Assembly: GCF_001429045.1 (NCBI RefSeq)
Contig: NZ_LMHY01000012.1
Span: 600,695-664,694 of the forward strand
DNA from: Pseudomonas sp. Root71
Lineage (GTDB): Bacteria; Pseudomonadota; Gammaproteobacteria; Pseudomonadales; Pseudomonadaceae
Direction: 5' to 3'
Length of the DNA: 64,000 bases
Below, piece by piece: positions 9,646 to 20,028 of the stretch. The translations under genes were made by a program, and so were the position numbers. How positions within the stretch are numbered: position 1 is the stretch's first letter; each line of letters begins with the position of its first letter. The notes beneath the pieces were generated by a model, which ran no database searches, was not told where the DNA came from, and saw only the letters and a list, made by a program, of their open reading frames with translations.

Positions 9646-10092
9646 ATGGCTACTACATTATCCCTGGCCCCACTGTTCCGTTCCTCGGTAGGTTTCGACC
9701 GTTTCAACGACCTGTTCGAGACCGCCCTGCGCAACGAACCAGGCAGCAGCTATCCACCCTATAACGTGGAGAAACATGGCGACGATCAATACCGCATCGT
9801 CATTGCCGCAGCCGGTTTCCAGGAAGAAGATCTGGAACTCGAAGTCGAGAAGGGTGTGCTGACCATCAGTGGCGGTAAACGCGACGCGAATGAAGACGTC
9901 ACTTATCTGTATCAGGGCATTGCGCAACGTGCCTTCAAACTGTCATTCCGTCTGGCGGACCACATCGAGATCAAGGCTGCCGGCCTGAGCAACGGTCTGT
10001 TGAGCATCGACCTGCTGCGGGTGATTCCGGAAGAGGCGAAAGCCAAGCGCATCCCGATCAACGGCACGCAGAAGAAGGCTCTGCAACACTGA
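9646..10092 (+). CDS. ibpA: Small heat-shock protein IbpA (Hsp20)
   Basis: This 148-residue ATP-independent holdase binds unfolding proteins and passes them to DnaK and ClpB. The alpha-crystallin domain spans about residues 35-130, with the strand GVLTISGGKRD near 68 and the late motif LSNGLLSIDLLRV near 114. The C-terminal RIPI is the I-x-I motif used for oligomer assembly. It stands alone between a sigma-32 promoter with a ROSE thermometer and a strong terminator, so both transcription and translation should be heat controlled. Confidence 0.96.
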   Translation: MATTLSLAPLFRSSVGFDRFNDLFETALRNEPGSSYPPYNVEKHGDDQYRIVIAAAGFQEEDLELEVEKGVLTISGGKRDANEDVTYLYQGIAQRAFKLSFRLADHIEIKAAGLSNGLLSIDLLRVIPEEAKAKRIPINGTQKKALQH

Positions 10093-10108
10093 GTCAGAGC
10101 AAGAAGAA

Positions 10109-10131
10109 GGGCGCCATTGGCGCCCTTTTTT
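10109..10131 (+). terminator. Intrinsic terminator of ibpA
   Basis: GGGCGCC-ATT-GGCGCCC is followed by TTTTTT. It lies between convergent genes; the minus strand has only a mixed T/C tail, so it is mainly a plus-strand terminator. Confidence 0.88.
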
Positions 10132-10138
10132 GTGCACG

Positions 10139-13100
10139 TCACTTCAGCAGTTTTTGAAACTCCTCCACCGGCAACGGCTGGCTGTGCAAGTACCCCTGAT
10201 AGAAATGGCACTCCAGCCCCTGCAGGAACTCAAGCTGCTCCGCTGTTTCCACCCCTTCGGCAATTACCTTCAAATCCAGGCTGCGGGCCATGGCGACGAT
10301 GGCGCGGATGATCTCGGCGTCGTTCGGGTCGCTGGTGGCGTCGCGGATAAACGACTTGTCGATTTTAAGGGTATCGACCGGCAAGCGCTTGAGGTAGGTC
10401 AGTGAGGAGTAGCCGGTGCCGAAGTCGTCCATGGCGAAGCTCACGCCGAGTTTTTTCAGGCGACGCATTTTGTTGATGGTGTCTTCCAGGTTCTGGATCA
10501 CGATGCCTTCGGTGATTTCCAGCTTCAACAGGGAGCAGGGCAGGCCGTAGCTGGCCAGGCTTTGTTCAATTCGTTCAACGAAGTCGTTCTGGCGGAACTG
10601 GCGCGGGCTGATGTTCACGCACAGGCTGAATTTGTACGGATTCACCAGACCGTTGTCGATCAATTGCTTGAAGGCCTGGCAGGCTTCGTCGAGGATCCAG
10701 TTGCCGACTTCCAGAATCAGCCCGCTGTCTTCCAGCACCTTGATGAACTCGTTGGGTGACTGCGCGCCGAGCTCTGGATGACTCCAGCGCACCAGCGCCT
10801 CGGCACCGACGATGCGGTCGCCCCGGGCGTCGACCTGGGGTTGGTAATGCACGCGAAACTCGCCCCGGGAAAGCGCCAGGCGCAGGTCGGTTTCCATGCG
10901 CAGGCGTTCGCTCGCGGCCTTCTGCATGGTGTTGTGGTACATCTGCGCGGTATTGCGCCCCGAGTCCTTGGCGCGATAGAGCGCGATGTCGGCGCGCTTG
11001 AGCAGGTCGGTCGGAGTCGAGCCGTGATCGGGGATCAGGGCAATGCCGATGCTGGGCGTCACTTGCAGGCGCTGGCCGTCGAGGAACATCGGCTCGGACA
11101 GCAGCTCGCGGATGGTGTCGGCCACTTCGCGAACCTGATCGCTGACCTCGCTGCGCGAGCCTTCGAGGCCGCTGAGCAGGACCACGAATTCGTCACCGCC
11201 CAGGCGCGCAACGGTGTCCTCCATGCGCACGCTGGCCTCCAGGCGCGCGGTGATGATTTTCAGCACCGTATCGCCCACCGGGTGCCCGAGGGAGTCGTTG
11301 ATGTGCTTGAAATGGTCGAGGTCGAGGAACATCAGTGCGCCGCGCAGGTTATGGCGTTTGAGCAGGGCGATCTGCTGGCTCAGGCGGTCCATCAGCAAGG
11401 CGCGGTTGGGCAGGTTGGTCAGTGGGTCGTGGTAGGCCAGGTGGCGGATCTGCGCTTCGGCGTTTTTCAACAGGCTGACGTCACGCGCGGTCAGCAGCAG
11501 GCAGGCGGTTTCGTTGAGGGTGATCGGTTCCACCGAGACTTCGACGGTGAGCAGTTCGCCGCGCTTGTTGCGCCCGAGCATTTCCTGGTGATGAACCCGG
11601 CCCTTGATCTGCAATTCGGCCAGTAGCGCCGAGCGTTGTTTTTCTTCGGCCCAGATCCCGACCTGATACACCGTGCGGCCCACCACTTCCTCGGCGCGGT
11701 AGCCGGTCAGGCGGCAGAAGCCGTCGTTGACCTCCAGATAGCGCCCGGTGTCGCGCTCGGTGATGGTGATGGCGTCGGGGCTGGAGTGGAAGGCCTTGGC
11801 GAATTTCTCTTCACTGGCCTTGAGCGCCGCTTCCGAGCGCTGTTGCTGGGTGATGTCGCGCAGCGTGGTGACGATGCAGGGCTGGTCGCCGACGCTGATC
11901 TGGCGGCTGGAAATCACGCAAGTCAGGGCCTGTCCGTCCTTGTGCTGGACCAGAATGGCCACGTTGTTCAGGCCTTGTTCGCGGATCACTTGTTCGATCC
12001 GTCGCAGGCTTTTCGCCGAAGCGTCCCACAGGCCGATTTCGTCGGCGCTGCGGCCGATCACATCGGCGGTGCTCCAGCCGAAGGTCTGGGTGAAGCTGGA
12101 GTTGATCTCAATGAACTGGCCGGAGTCCTGGCGGGTGACGCAGATCGGATCGGGGCTGACCTGGAACAGCGTGGCGAATTTTTCTTCGGAGGCCACCAGC
12201 CGTTGTTCACGCTCCACTTGGTCGGTGATGTCGAGCAATGTGCCGGCCATGCGCACCGGCACGCCGCTGTCATCACGGTAGAGGCGGGCACGGCTTTCCA
12301 GGTAGCGCGAACTGCCGTCGGGCAATTGCACGCGGTAGGTCAATTGATAGTTGCCGGCCGGGCCTTCACGCAGGCTACGGTAAGCGTCGCGCATGGTGTC
12401 GCGTTCTTCGCCGGGCACGCCTTCGAAGAACTCGTCGAAGGACTCGTGGAAAGGTTTGGCGTCCAGACCGTGCAGTTGGGCGGCCCGTGCCGATCCGTAG
12501 AGCATGCCGCTGGGAATGTGCCAGTCCCAGGTGCCCAGTTGCGCCGAGTCCAGGGCCAGGTCGAGGCGTTCCTGGCTGTCCTTGAGGGCTTGTTCGGCGA
12601 CTTTGCGTTCGGTGGTGTCAAGGAAAGTGCTCAGTAGATAGGGCTGGCCTTCGAGCTCGACCTTTTGCGCACTGAGGATGCCGTCGTGGATCTGGCCATT
12701 GCTGGCGCGAAACTGCACTTCCATGCTGACCAGGTCGCCTTTGGCTTTGGTGGCCTTGACCAGTTCGTCCCGTTGCTCGGGGTGTACCCACAGGCCCAGC
12801 TCCAGGGTGGTGCGGCCGATTGCATTCTGTACCGGCCAGCCGAACAGGCTTTCGAAATACTGGTTGGCTTCGGTGATCAGGCCGTCTTCCTGGCGGGTCA
12901 GCAGGACCATGTTCGGGCACAGGTGGAACAGGGTGGCGAAGCGTTTTTCCGAGCTGCTCAACGCCTGTTCGCGCTGGCGCTGGTGGGTAATCTCGCGGAT
13001 CACACCGATCATCCGTGGCCGGCCGTGCTTGTCGGGCAAGAGGCTGCCGCTGATTTCCAGCCAGTGCAGGCTGCCATCGGGCCAGCGGATGCGGTGGTGC

Positions 13101-13423
13101 ATCATTTGCTCCAGCGGCGCGCCAGCGATGACCGCGTGGAACGCGCGAACGGTTTTCGCGCGATCTTCCGGGGGCAGCAGGTCGAGGTATTCCAGATCCG
13201 CTGGCAACGGTTTGCGGGGGTCGAAGCCAAACAACGCCTGCGTACCCCGGGACCAGCTGATCTGCCCGCGCTCGATATCCCAATACCAGGCACCCAGGCG
13301 CGCGCCGTTGAGCGCGGCCAACAGTTGCGAGGCACTTTCCCAGCTCTGTTCGGAGTTTTTCGGGTCAAGTGCCTGTATACGCGGCATAGGCGGAATACGA
13401 TCAACAGATTTGGGCATTGGCAA
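10139..13423 (-). CDS. Multi-PAS GGDEF-EAL cyclic-di-GMP phosphodiesterase/cyclase
   Basis: A 1094-residue cytosolic signalling protein without obvious membrane segments. Five PAS/PAC modules lie at about residues 35-150, 155-270, 275-400, 400-520 and 525-645. They are followed by a GGDEF domain with an intact GGDEF motif near 742 and an EAL domain from about 845 with EALVRW near 875. The EAL catalytic set looks complete: NISPRQ, LEITEG, MDDFGTG, KIDKSF, AEGVET and YQGY. A c-di-GMP phosphodiesterase is therefore likely; cyclase activity or a GTP-sensing GGDEF is also possible. Signals for the PAS domains are unknown. It follows the LysR gene by 59 bases and may be co-transcribed with it. Confidence 0.93.
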   Translation of the reverse strand: MPMPKSVDRIPPMPRIQALDPKNSEQSWESASQLLAALNGARLGAWYWDIERGQISWSRGTQALFGFDPRKPLPADLEYLDLLPPEDRAKTVRAFHAVIAGAPLEQMMHHRIRWPDGSLHWLEISGSLLPDKHGRPRMIGVIREITHQRQREQALSSSEKRFATLFHLCPNMVLLTRQEDGLITEANQYFESLFGWPVQNAIGRTTLELGLWVHPEQRDELVKATKAKGDLVSMEVQFRASNGQIHDGILSAQKVELEGQPYLLSTFLDTTERKVAEQALKDSQERLDLALDSAQLGTWDWHIPSGMLYGSARAAQLHGLDAKPFHESFDEFFEGVPGEERDTMRDAYRSLREGPAGNYQLTYRVQLPDGSSRYLESRARLYRDDSGVPVRMAGTLLDITDQVEREQRLVASEEKFATLFQVSPDPICVTRQDSGQFIEINSSFTQTFGWSTADVIGRSADEIGLWDASAKSLRRIEQVIREQGLNNVAILVQHKDGQALTCVISSRQISVGDQPCIVTTLRDITQQQRSEAALKASEEKFAKAFHSSPDAITITERDTGRYLEVNDGFCRLTGYRAEEVVGRTVYQVGIWAEEKQRSALLAELQIKGRVHHQEMLGRNKRGELLTVEVSVEPITLNETACLLLTARDVSLLKNAEAQIRHLAYHDPLTNLPNRALLMDRLSQQIALLKRHNLRGALMFLDLDHFKHINDSLGHPVGDTVLKIITARLEASVRMEDTVARLGGDEFVVLLSGLEGSRSEVSDQVREVADTIRELLSEPMFLDGQRLQVTPSIGIALIPDHGSTPTDLLKRADIALYRAKDSGRNTAQMYHNTMQKAASERLRMETDLRLALSRGEFRVHYQPQVDARGDRIVGAEALVRWSHPELGAQSPNEFIKVLEDSGLILEVGNWILDEACQAFKQLIDNGLVNPYKFSLCVNISPRQFRQNDFVERIEQSLASYGLPCSLLKLEITEGIVIQNLEDTINKMRRLKKLGVSFAMDDFGTGYSSLTYLKRLPVDTLKIDKSFIRDATSDPNDAEIIRAIVAMARSLDLKVIAEGVETAEQLEFLQGLECHFYQGYLHSQPLPVEEFQKLLK

Positions 13424-13482
13424 GCCTTAGGCTGAATGGGCGTTTGGCACGGGAATTCGCGGCTCTATAGGAGTAGCACAAC

Positions 13483-14373
13483 TTAGCCTTGAGTCCCTGG
13501 CGGATCGAGTTGAGCATCCAGCAGCGCCATGAAGGCCCGCGCGGCGTTCGACAGTGTCCTTTCCGTGTGCAGGATATAGCCTAGCTGGCGAGTGAGTTGT
13601 ATGCCCGGCAAAGGTATGCGCGCCACCTGCTCATCGAGCATGGTGCGCGGCAAAACGCTCCAGGCCAGGCCGATCGAGACCATCATCTTGATGGTTTCCA
13701 GGTAATTGGTACTCATGGCGATGTTGGGCGTCAGGCCCTGGGCTTCAAACAGCCGCTGCACAATGTGGTGGGTGAAGGTGTTGCCGCCGGGGAAGACCGC
13801 CGGGTGTCGGGCGATGTCCGCCAGGCTGACCTTGCCGTTATTGAGCAACGAATGCTCCGGGGCAACCACGAAATCCAGCGGGTCGTCCCACACCGGGGTG
13901 GCCTGGACCAGTGCATGGGGTTCCGGTGCCAGGGTAATGACCGCCAGTTCGGCGCGGCCATGGAGAATTTCCTCGTAGGCCACTTCCGAATCGAGGAACT
14001 GAATATCCAGCGCCACCTGTGGGTAGCGTCGGGTGAACTCCCTTAATAAGGGCGGCAAACGGTGCAGGCCGATGTGGTGACTGGTGGCCAGGGTCAGACG
14101 GCCGGTCACTTCGCCCGTGAGGTTGGTCAGGGCACGGCGCGTATCATCGAGAACATTGAGAATCTGGTAGGCCCGCGGCAGCAGGGCGCGCCCGGCCTCG
14201 GTCAGGCTCACTTCACGCCCCAAACGATCGAACAGGCGCACCTTCAATTGCTGCTCCAGCCCGGCGATGCGTTTGCTGATCGCAGGCTGGGTCAGGTGCA
14301 GTCGTTCGCCGGCGCCGGAGAAGCTTCCGGTCTCGGCGATGGCAATAAAAGCATTGAGGTTGGCCAGGTCCAT
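13483..14373 (-). CDS. LysR-family transcriptional regulator
   Basis: I chose the ATG at 14373, giving 296 residues starting MDLANLNAFIAIAETG; an upstream start at 14403 would add ten atypical residues. The winged helix-turn-helix occupies residues 1-60 (GAGERLHLTQPAISKRIAGLEQQLKVRLFDR), and the remainder is the periplasmic-binding-like effector domain. The gene is divergent from leuC, the usual position of a LysR regulator at the leuCD locus in Pseudomonas, and its intergenic region holds a TTAT-N7-ATAA box. Control of leuCD is likely but not shown. Confidence 0.92.
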   Translation of the reverse strand: MDLANLNAFIAIAETGSFSGAGERLHLTQPAISKRIAGLEQQLKVRLFDRLGREVSLTEAGRALLPRAYQILNVLDDTRRALTNLTGEVTGRLTLATSHHIGLHRLPPLLREFTRRYPQVALDIQFLDSEVAYEEILHGRAELAVITLAPEPHALVQATPVWDDPLDFVVAPEHSLLNNGKVSLADIARHPAVFPGGNTFTHHIVQRLFEAQGLTPNIAMSTNYLETIKMMVSIGLAWSVLPRTMLDEQVARIPLPGIQLTRQLGYILHTERTLSNAARAFMALLDAQLDPPGTQG

Positions 14374-14390
14374 GGTTGTATTCCACTTGG

Positions 14391-14405
14391 TTATCCAAAG
14401 CATAA
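14391..14405. promoter_or_regulatory. Candidate LysR box between the LysR gene and leuC
   Basis: TTATCCAAAGCATAA is a symmetric TTAT-N7-ATAA site containing the T-N11-A core that LysR proteins recognise. It lies 18 bases upstream of the regulator's start codon in the divergent promoter region. Confidence 0.4.
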
Positions 14406-14520
14406 AAAATATGAATTTGAGTTATTTAATGTAACCCCATAGGATCAGCCTCACAAGCCAAAGGGTTATTGAGCACTTCAAGACCCGGGGCATAGAAACA
14501 AGCTGATGAGGAACCGTCTG

Positions 14521-15939
14521 ATGGCCGGCAAAACGCTCTACGACAAGCTCTGGGATTCGCATTTGGTCAAGCAGCGCGACGATGGCTCCGCGCTGATCTA
14601 CATCGATCGTCACATCATCCACGAAGTGACCTCGCCGCAAGCCTTCGAAGGCCTGCGTCTGGCCGGGCGCAAGCCATGGCGCATCGATGCCAACATCGCG
14701 ACCCCGGACCACAACGTACCGACCACGCCGGAGCGCAAGGGCGGCATCGACGCCATCGTTGACCAGGTCTCGCGCCTGCAAGTCCAGACCCTCGACGACA
14801 ACTGCGATGAATACGGCATCGTCGAGTTCAAGATGAACGACGTTCGCCAGGGCATCGTCCACGTCATCGGCCCGGAGCAGGGCGCGACCTTGCCGGGCAT
14901 GACCGTGGTCTGCGGCGACTCCCACACCTCGACCCACGGCGCGTTCGGCGCCCTGGCTCACGGTATCGGCACCTCCGAGGTCGAGCATGTGCTCGCCACC
15001 CAGTGCCTGGTCGCCAAGAAAATGAAGAACATGCGGGTAGTGGTCGAAGGCCAATTGCCGTTCGGCGTGACCGCCAAGGACATCGTGCTCGCCGTGATCG
15101 GCAAGATCGGCACCGCCGGCGGTAACGGCCACGCCATCGAATTCGCCGGCAGCGCGATTCGCGACCTGTCCGTTGAAGGCCGCATGACCATCTGCAACAT
15201 GTCCATCGAAGCCGGCGCTCGCGTAGGCCTGGTGGCTGCGGACGAAAAGACCGTGGCTTACGTCAAGGGCCGTCCATTTGCTCCGAAAGGCGCGGAATGG
15301 GAACTGGCCGTTGAAGCCTGGAAAGACTTGGTGTCCGATGCCGATGCGGTGTTCGACACCGTCGTTGAGCTCGATGCGACCCAGATCAAGCCGCAAGTCA
15401 GCTGGGGCACTTCGCCTGAGATGGTGTTGGCGGTGGACCAGAACGTGCCGGATCCTGCGAAGGAAATGGACCTGGTCAAGCGCGGTTCCATCGAGCGCGC
15501 CTTGAAGTACATGGGTTTGACCGCCAACCAGGCGATCACCGACATTCAGCTCGACCGCGTGTTCATCGGTTCGTGCACCAACTCGCGGATCGAAGACCTG
15601 CGTGCCGCGGCGGTGATCGCCAAGGGCCGCAAAGTGGCCTCGACCATCAAGCAGGCCATCGTCGTGCCGGGCTCGGGTCTGGTCAAAGCCCAGGCGGAGT
15701 CGGAAGGCCTGGACAAGATTTTCCTCGAAGCCGGTTTCGAATGGCGCGAGCCGGGTTGCTCGATGTGCCTGGCGATGAACCCGGACCGTTTGGAGTCCGG
15801 CGAGCATTGCGCCTCGACCTCCAACCGTAACTTCGAAGGCCGTCAGGGCGCCGGTGGTCGTACCCACCTCGTCAGCCCGGCCATGGCCGCGGCCGCCGCT
15901 GTGAACGGTCGTTTCATCGACGTCCGTGAATTGATCTAA
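14521..15939 (+). CDS. leuC: 3-isopropylmalate dehydratase large subunit
   Basis: LeuC and LeuD form the aconitase-type isomerase that converts 2-isopropylmalate to 3-isopropylmalate in leucine synthesis. I start at the ATG at 14521 ([14 protein letters not shown], 472 residues), preceded by TGATGAGGAA; a further in-frame ATG 15 bases upstream is less likely. The [4Fe-4S] ligands lie in [12 protein letters not shown] near residue 349 and in [10 protein letters not shown] near 413. It ends 11 bases before leuD. Confidence 0.98.
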   Translation: MAGKTLYDKLWDSHLVKQRDDGSALIYIDRHIIHEVTSPQAFEGLRLAGRKPWRIDANIATPDHNVPTTPERKGGIDAIVDQVSRLQVQTLDDNCDEYGIVEFKMNDVRQGIVHVIGPEQGATLPGMTVVCGDSHTSTHGAFGALAHGIGTSEVEHVLATQCLVAKKMKNMRVVVEGQLPFGVTAKDIVLAVIGKIGTAGGNGHAIEFAGSAIRDLSVEGRMTICNMSIEAGARVGLVAADEKTVAYVKGRPFAPKGAEWELAVEAWKDLVSDADAVFDTVVELDATQIKPQVSWGTSPEMVLAVDQNVPDPAKEMDLVKRGSIERALKYMGLTANQAITDIQLDRVFIGSCTNSRIEDLRAAAVIAKGRKVASTIKQAIVVPGSGLVKAQAESEGLDKIFLEAGFEWREPGCSMCLAMNPDRLESGEHCASTSNRNFEGRQGAGGRTHLVSPAMAAAAAVNGRFIDVRELI

Positions 15940-15950
15940 AGGAGCGCAGC

Positions 15951-16595
15951 ATGAAAGCTTTTACCCAGCACACTGGTCTTGTCGCGCCTTTGGATCGTGC
16001 CAACGTCGACACCGACCAGATCATCCCGAAGCAGTTCTTGAAGTCGATCAAGCGCACGGGCTTCGGCCCGAACCTGTTCGATGAATGGCGCTACCTGGAT
16101 GTGGGCCAGCCTTACCAGGACAACTCCAAGCGTCCGCTGAACAAGGACTTCGTCCTCAACGCCGAACGTTACCAGGGCGCCAGCGTGTTGCTGGCCCGTG
16201 AGAACTTCGGTTGCGGCTCCAGCCGCGAGCACGCGCCGTGGGCGCTGGAAGAGTACGGTTTCCGCAGCATCATCGCGCCGAGCTATGCCGACATCTTCTT
16301 CAACAACAGCTTCAAGAACGGCTTGCTGCCGATCATCTTGAGCGATGCCGAAGTCGATGAACTGTTCCAGCAGGTCGAGGCCAATCCGGGCTACCAGTTG
16401 CAGGTCGACCTGCAAGCCCAGACCGTGACCCGCCCTGACGGCAAGGTGTTGAGCTTCGAAATCGATGCGTTCCGCAAACACTGCCTGCTCAACGGCCTGG
16501 ACGATATCGGCCTGACCTTGCAGGACGGCGATGCGATTGCGACGTTTGAAGCCAGGCATCGTGCGAGCCAGCCTTGGTTGTTTCGCGACGCTTGA
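15951..16595 (+). CDS. leuD: 3-isopropylmalate dehydratase small subunit
   Basis: This 214-residue partner of LeuC carries the swivelling domain. The motif [15 protein letters not shown] near residue 84 contributes the substrate-binding Ser and Arg. AAAGGAGC precedes the start. It is coupled to leuC. A family B REP-like doublet follows before the methyltransferase gene. Confidence 0.98.
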   Translation: MKAFTQHTGLVAPLDRANVDTDQIIPKQFLKSIKRTGFGPNLFDEWRYLDVGQPYQDNSKRPLNKDFVLNAERYQGASVLLARENFGCGSSREHAPWALEEYGFRSIIAPSYADIFFNNSFKNGLLPIILSDAEVDELFQQVEANPGYQLQVDLQAQTVTRPDGKVLSFEIDAFRKHCLLNGLDDIGLTLQDGDAIATFEARHRASQPWLFRDA

Positions 16596-16617
16596 TTTTG
16601 CGTAAGGCGTAATGACG

Positions 16618-16693
16618 CCATCGCGAGCAAGCTCGCTCCCACACTGGATTGCGGCGTTCACAAAACCTGTGGGAGCGGGCTTGCTCGCGAAGA
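16618..16693. repeat. REP-like inverted repeat, family B
   Basis: TCGCGAGCAAGCTCGCTCCCACA (arm 16621-16643) pairs with TGTGGGAGCGGGCTTGCTCGCGA (arm 16668-16690) across 24 bases. It separates leuD from the methyltransferase gene and may weaken read-through. Confidence 0.85.
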
Positions 16694-16739
16694 CGGTAGC
16701 TCAGACGACATAAGGCTAAACCCCAAAAAGGAAGTCCCC

Positions 16740-17507
16740 ATGACCAGCACCGCCCAGCACAGCCAGGTAGTCCAGAAGCAATTCGGTGAACAGGCTTCGG
16801 CCTACCTGAGCAGCGCCGTACACGCTCAAGGCACCGAGTTCGCGCTGCTACAGGCCGAACTGGCGGGGCGGGGCGATGCCCGGGTCCTGGACCTTGGGTG
16901 TGGTGCCGGTCACGTGAGTTTTCACGTAGCCTCATTGGTGAAAGAAGTGGTGGCCTACGACCTGTCCCGGCAGATGCTCGACGTGGTGACCGCTGCCGCT
17001 GTCGACCGTGGCTTGAGCAACGTGACCACGGTCAATGGTGCCGCTGAGCGCCTGCCGTTTGCCGATGGCGAATTCGATTTCGTCTTCAGCCGCTATTCGG
17101 CGCACCATTGGAGTGATCTGGGCGTGGCCCTGCGTGAGGTGCGTCGAGTCCTGAAGTCGGGCGGCGTGGCGGCGTTCGTCGACGTGTTGTCACCGGGTAG
17201 CCCACTGTTCGACACTTACCTGCAAAGCGTCGAAGTGCTGCGCGACACCAGTCATGTGCGCGATTATTCCGCCGGCGAGTGGTTGCGTCAGGTCAGCGAG
17301 GCGGGGCTGCACACCCGCAGTACCACTCGTCAGCGCCTGCGCCTGGAGTACAACAGCTGGGTCGAGCGCATGCGCACGCCTGAAGTGATGCGCGCGGCGA
17401 TCCGCGAGTTGCAGCAGTCGATGGGCAATGAAGTGCGCGAATATTTCGAGATTGAGGCCGATGGTTCGTTCAGTACCGATGTACTGGTGCTGATGGCTGA
17501 ACGATAG
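16740..17507 (+). CDS. Class I SAM-dependent methyltransferase (UbiE/Coq5-like)
   Basis: This 255-residue protein has a standard Rossmann methyltransferase fold. Motif I, VLDLGCGAGHVSFHVA, lies near residue 50 and binds S-adenosylmethionine; the acidic loop (VVAYDLSRQML) follows, and motif post-I/IV is seen in FDFVFSRYSAHHW near 110. AAAGGAAG precedes the ATG. It sits between leuD and leuB on the same strand and appears to belong to the conserved Pseudomonas leu region, but nothing ties it to leucine synthesis. The methyl acceptor is unknown. Confidence 0.88.
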   Translation: MTSTAQHSQVVQKQFGEQASAYLSSAVHAQGTEFALLQAELAGRGDARVLDLGCGAGHVSFHVASLVKEVVAYDLSRQMLDVVTAAAVDRGLSNVTTVNGAAERLPFADGEFDFVFSRYSAHHWSDLGVALREVRRVLKSGGVAAFVDVLSPGSPLFDTYLQSVEVLRDTSHVRDYSAGEWLRQVSEAGLHTRSTTRQRLRLEYNSWVERMRTPEVMRAAIRELQQSMGNEVREYFEIEADGSFSTDVLVLMAER

Positions 17508-17558
17508 AATTTTTCCGGGTGCGTCCATGGGCGCACCGACTGATGACATGAGGAAAGC

Positions 17559-18641
<1,083 letters not shown>

Positions 18642-18707
18642 TCTCTCGGGCCCGCTGCCAAATTCAAGACAAGGTAGCGGTCCACATTTCAAGAAGGTGT
18701 AGTTGCG

Positions 18708-19820
18708 ATGAAACGTGTAGGTCTGATCGGTTGGCGCGGCATGGTCGGTTCCGTGCTCATGCAGCGGATGCTGGAAGAGCAGGATTTCGATCTTATCGAG
18801 CCGGTGTTTTTCACCACTTCCAATGTCGGTGGCCAAGGCCCGTCCGTGGGCAAGGACATTGCTCCGCTCAAGGACGCTTACAGCATTGAAGAGCTGAAAA
18901 CCCTCGACGTGATTCTGACCTGCCAGGGTGGCGACTACACCAGCGAAGTCTTCCCCAAGCTGCGTGAAGCCGGCTGGCAGGGTTACTGGATCGATGCCGC
19001 TTCCAGCCTGCGCATGCAGGATGACGCGGTGATCGTTCTGGATCCGGTGAACCGCAAGGTCATCGACCAGCAGCTGGATGCGGGCACCAAGAACTACATC
19101 GGCGGCAACTGCACCGTCAGCCTGATGCTGATGGGCCTTGGTGGCCTGTTCGAGGCTGGCCTGGTGGAGTGGATGAGCGCCATGACCTATCAGGCGGCAT
19201 CCGGTGCCGGCGCGCAGAACATGCGTGAACTGATCAAGCAAATGGGCGCGACCCACGCCGCTGTTGCCGATCAACTGGCCGATCCGGCCAGCGCGATCCT
19301 CGACATCGACCGTCGTGTGGCTGAAGCCATGCGCAGTGACGCGTACCCGACTGAAAACTTCGGTGTACCGCTGGCCGGCAGCCTGATCCCATGGATCGAC
19401 AAGGAACTGCCGAACGGTCAGAGCCGCGAAGAGTGGAAGGCCCAGGCCGAGACCAACAAGATCCTCGGTCGCTTCAAGAGCCCGATCCCGGTCGATGGCA
19501 TCTGCGTGCGCATCGGCGCCATGCGCTGCCACAGCCAGGCGCTGACCATCAAGTTGAACAAAGACGTACCGATCGCTGATATCGAAGGACTGATCAGCCA
19601 GCACAACCCTTGGGTCAAGCTGGTGCCGAACAGCCGCGAAACCAGCATTCAGGAGCTGAGCCCGAACAAGGTCACCGGCACCCTGAACATCCCGGTTGGC
19701 CGTCTGCGCAAGCTGAACATGGGTTCGCAATTTGTCGGCGCGTTCACCGTCGGCGACCAGTTGCTGTGGGGCGCGGCCGAACCGCTGCGCCGCATGCTGC
19801 GGATCCTGCTCGAGCGTTGA
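18708..19820 (+). CDS. asd: Aspartate-semialdehyde dehydrogenase
   Basis: Asd reduces aspartyl phosphate to aspartate semialdehyde with NADPH, at the branch to lysine, diaminopimelate, threonine and methionine. The 370-residue protein starts [17 protein letters not shown] (nucleotide-binding GxxGxVG). The catalytic cysteine is in [10 protein letters not shown] near residue 136, typical of the Gram-negative enzyme. A strong terminator follows. The second, asd-like gene downstream lacks this cysteine, so this is the functional copy. Confidence 0.98.
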   Translation: MKRVGLIGWRGMVGSVLMQRMLEEQDFDLIEPVFFTTSNVGGQGPSVGKDIAPLKDAYSIEELKTLDVILTCQGGDYTSEVFPKLREAGWQGYWIDAASSLRMQDDAVIVLDPVNRKVIDQQLDAGTKNYIGGNCTVSLMLMGLGGLFEAGLVEWMSAMTYQAASGAGAQNMRELIKQMGATHAAVADQLADPASAILDIDRRVAEAMRSDAYPTENFGVPLAGSLIPWIDKELPNGQSREEWKAQAETNKILGRFKSPIPVDGICVRIGAMRCHSQALTIKLNKDVPIADIEGLISQHNPWVKLVPNSRETSIQELSPNKVTGTLNIPVGRLRKLNMGSQFVGAFTVGDQLLWGAAEPLRRMLRILLER

Positions 19821-19839
19821 TCGTTTGATGCAATGAAAG

Positions 19840-19873
19840 AACCCGCGCCTTGAAAGAGGTGCGGGTTTTTTTA
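19840..19873 (+). terminator. Intrinsic terminator of asd
   Basis: ACCCGCGCCT pairs with AGGTGCGGGT around a TGAAAG loop, followed by a run of seven T. Confidence 0.9.
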
Positions 19874-19882
19874 TTGGCCGTT

Positions 19883-19958
19883 AAAAGATCGCAGCCTTCG
19901 GCAGCTCCTACAGGTGCTCGCATTCCTTTGTAGGAGCTGCCGAAGGCTGCGATCTTTT
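19883..19958. repeat. REP-like inverted repeat, family A
   Basis: AAAAGATCGCAGCCTTCGGC... and its complement form near-perfect arms of about 28 bases around a 19-base spacer. It lies between asd and the asd-like gene. Confidence 0.88.
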
Positions 19959-20028
19959 GTTCTAAATTGCCGAACCGCCAACCACCCGGTAAAGTGCCGC
20001 TCCCCCCGTTTCGCCAGAGGTAAAACCC

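Noticed and set aside
13445..13460. Sigma-54-like TGGCACGGGAATTCGC
   Set aside because: The -12 element is not TTGC, and no plus-strand gene follows.
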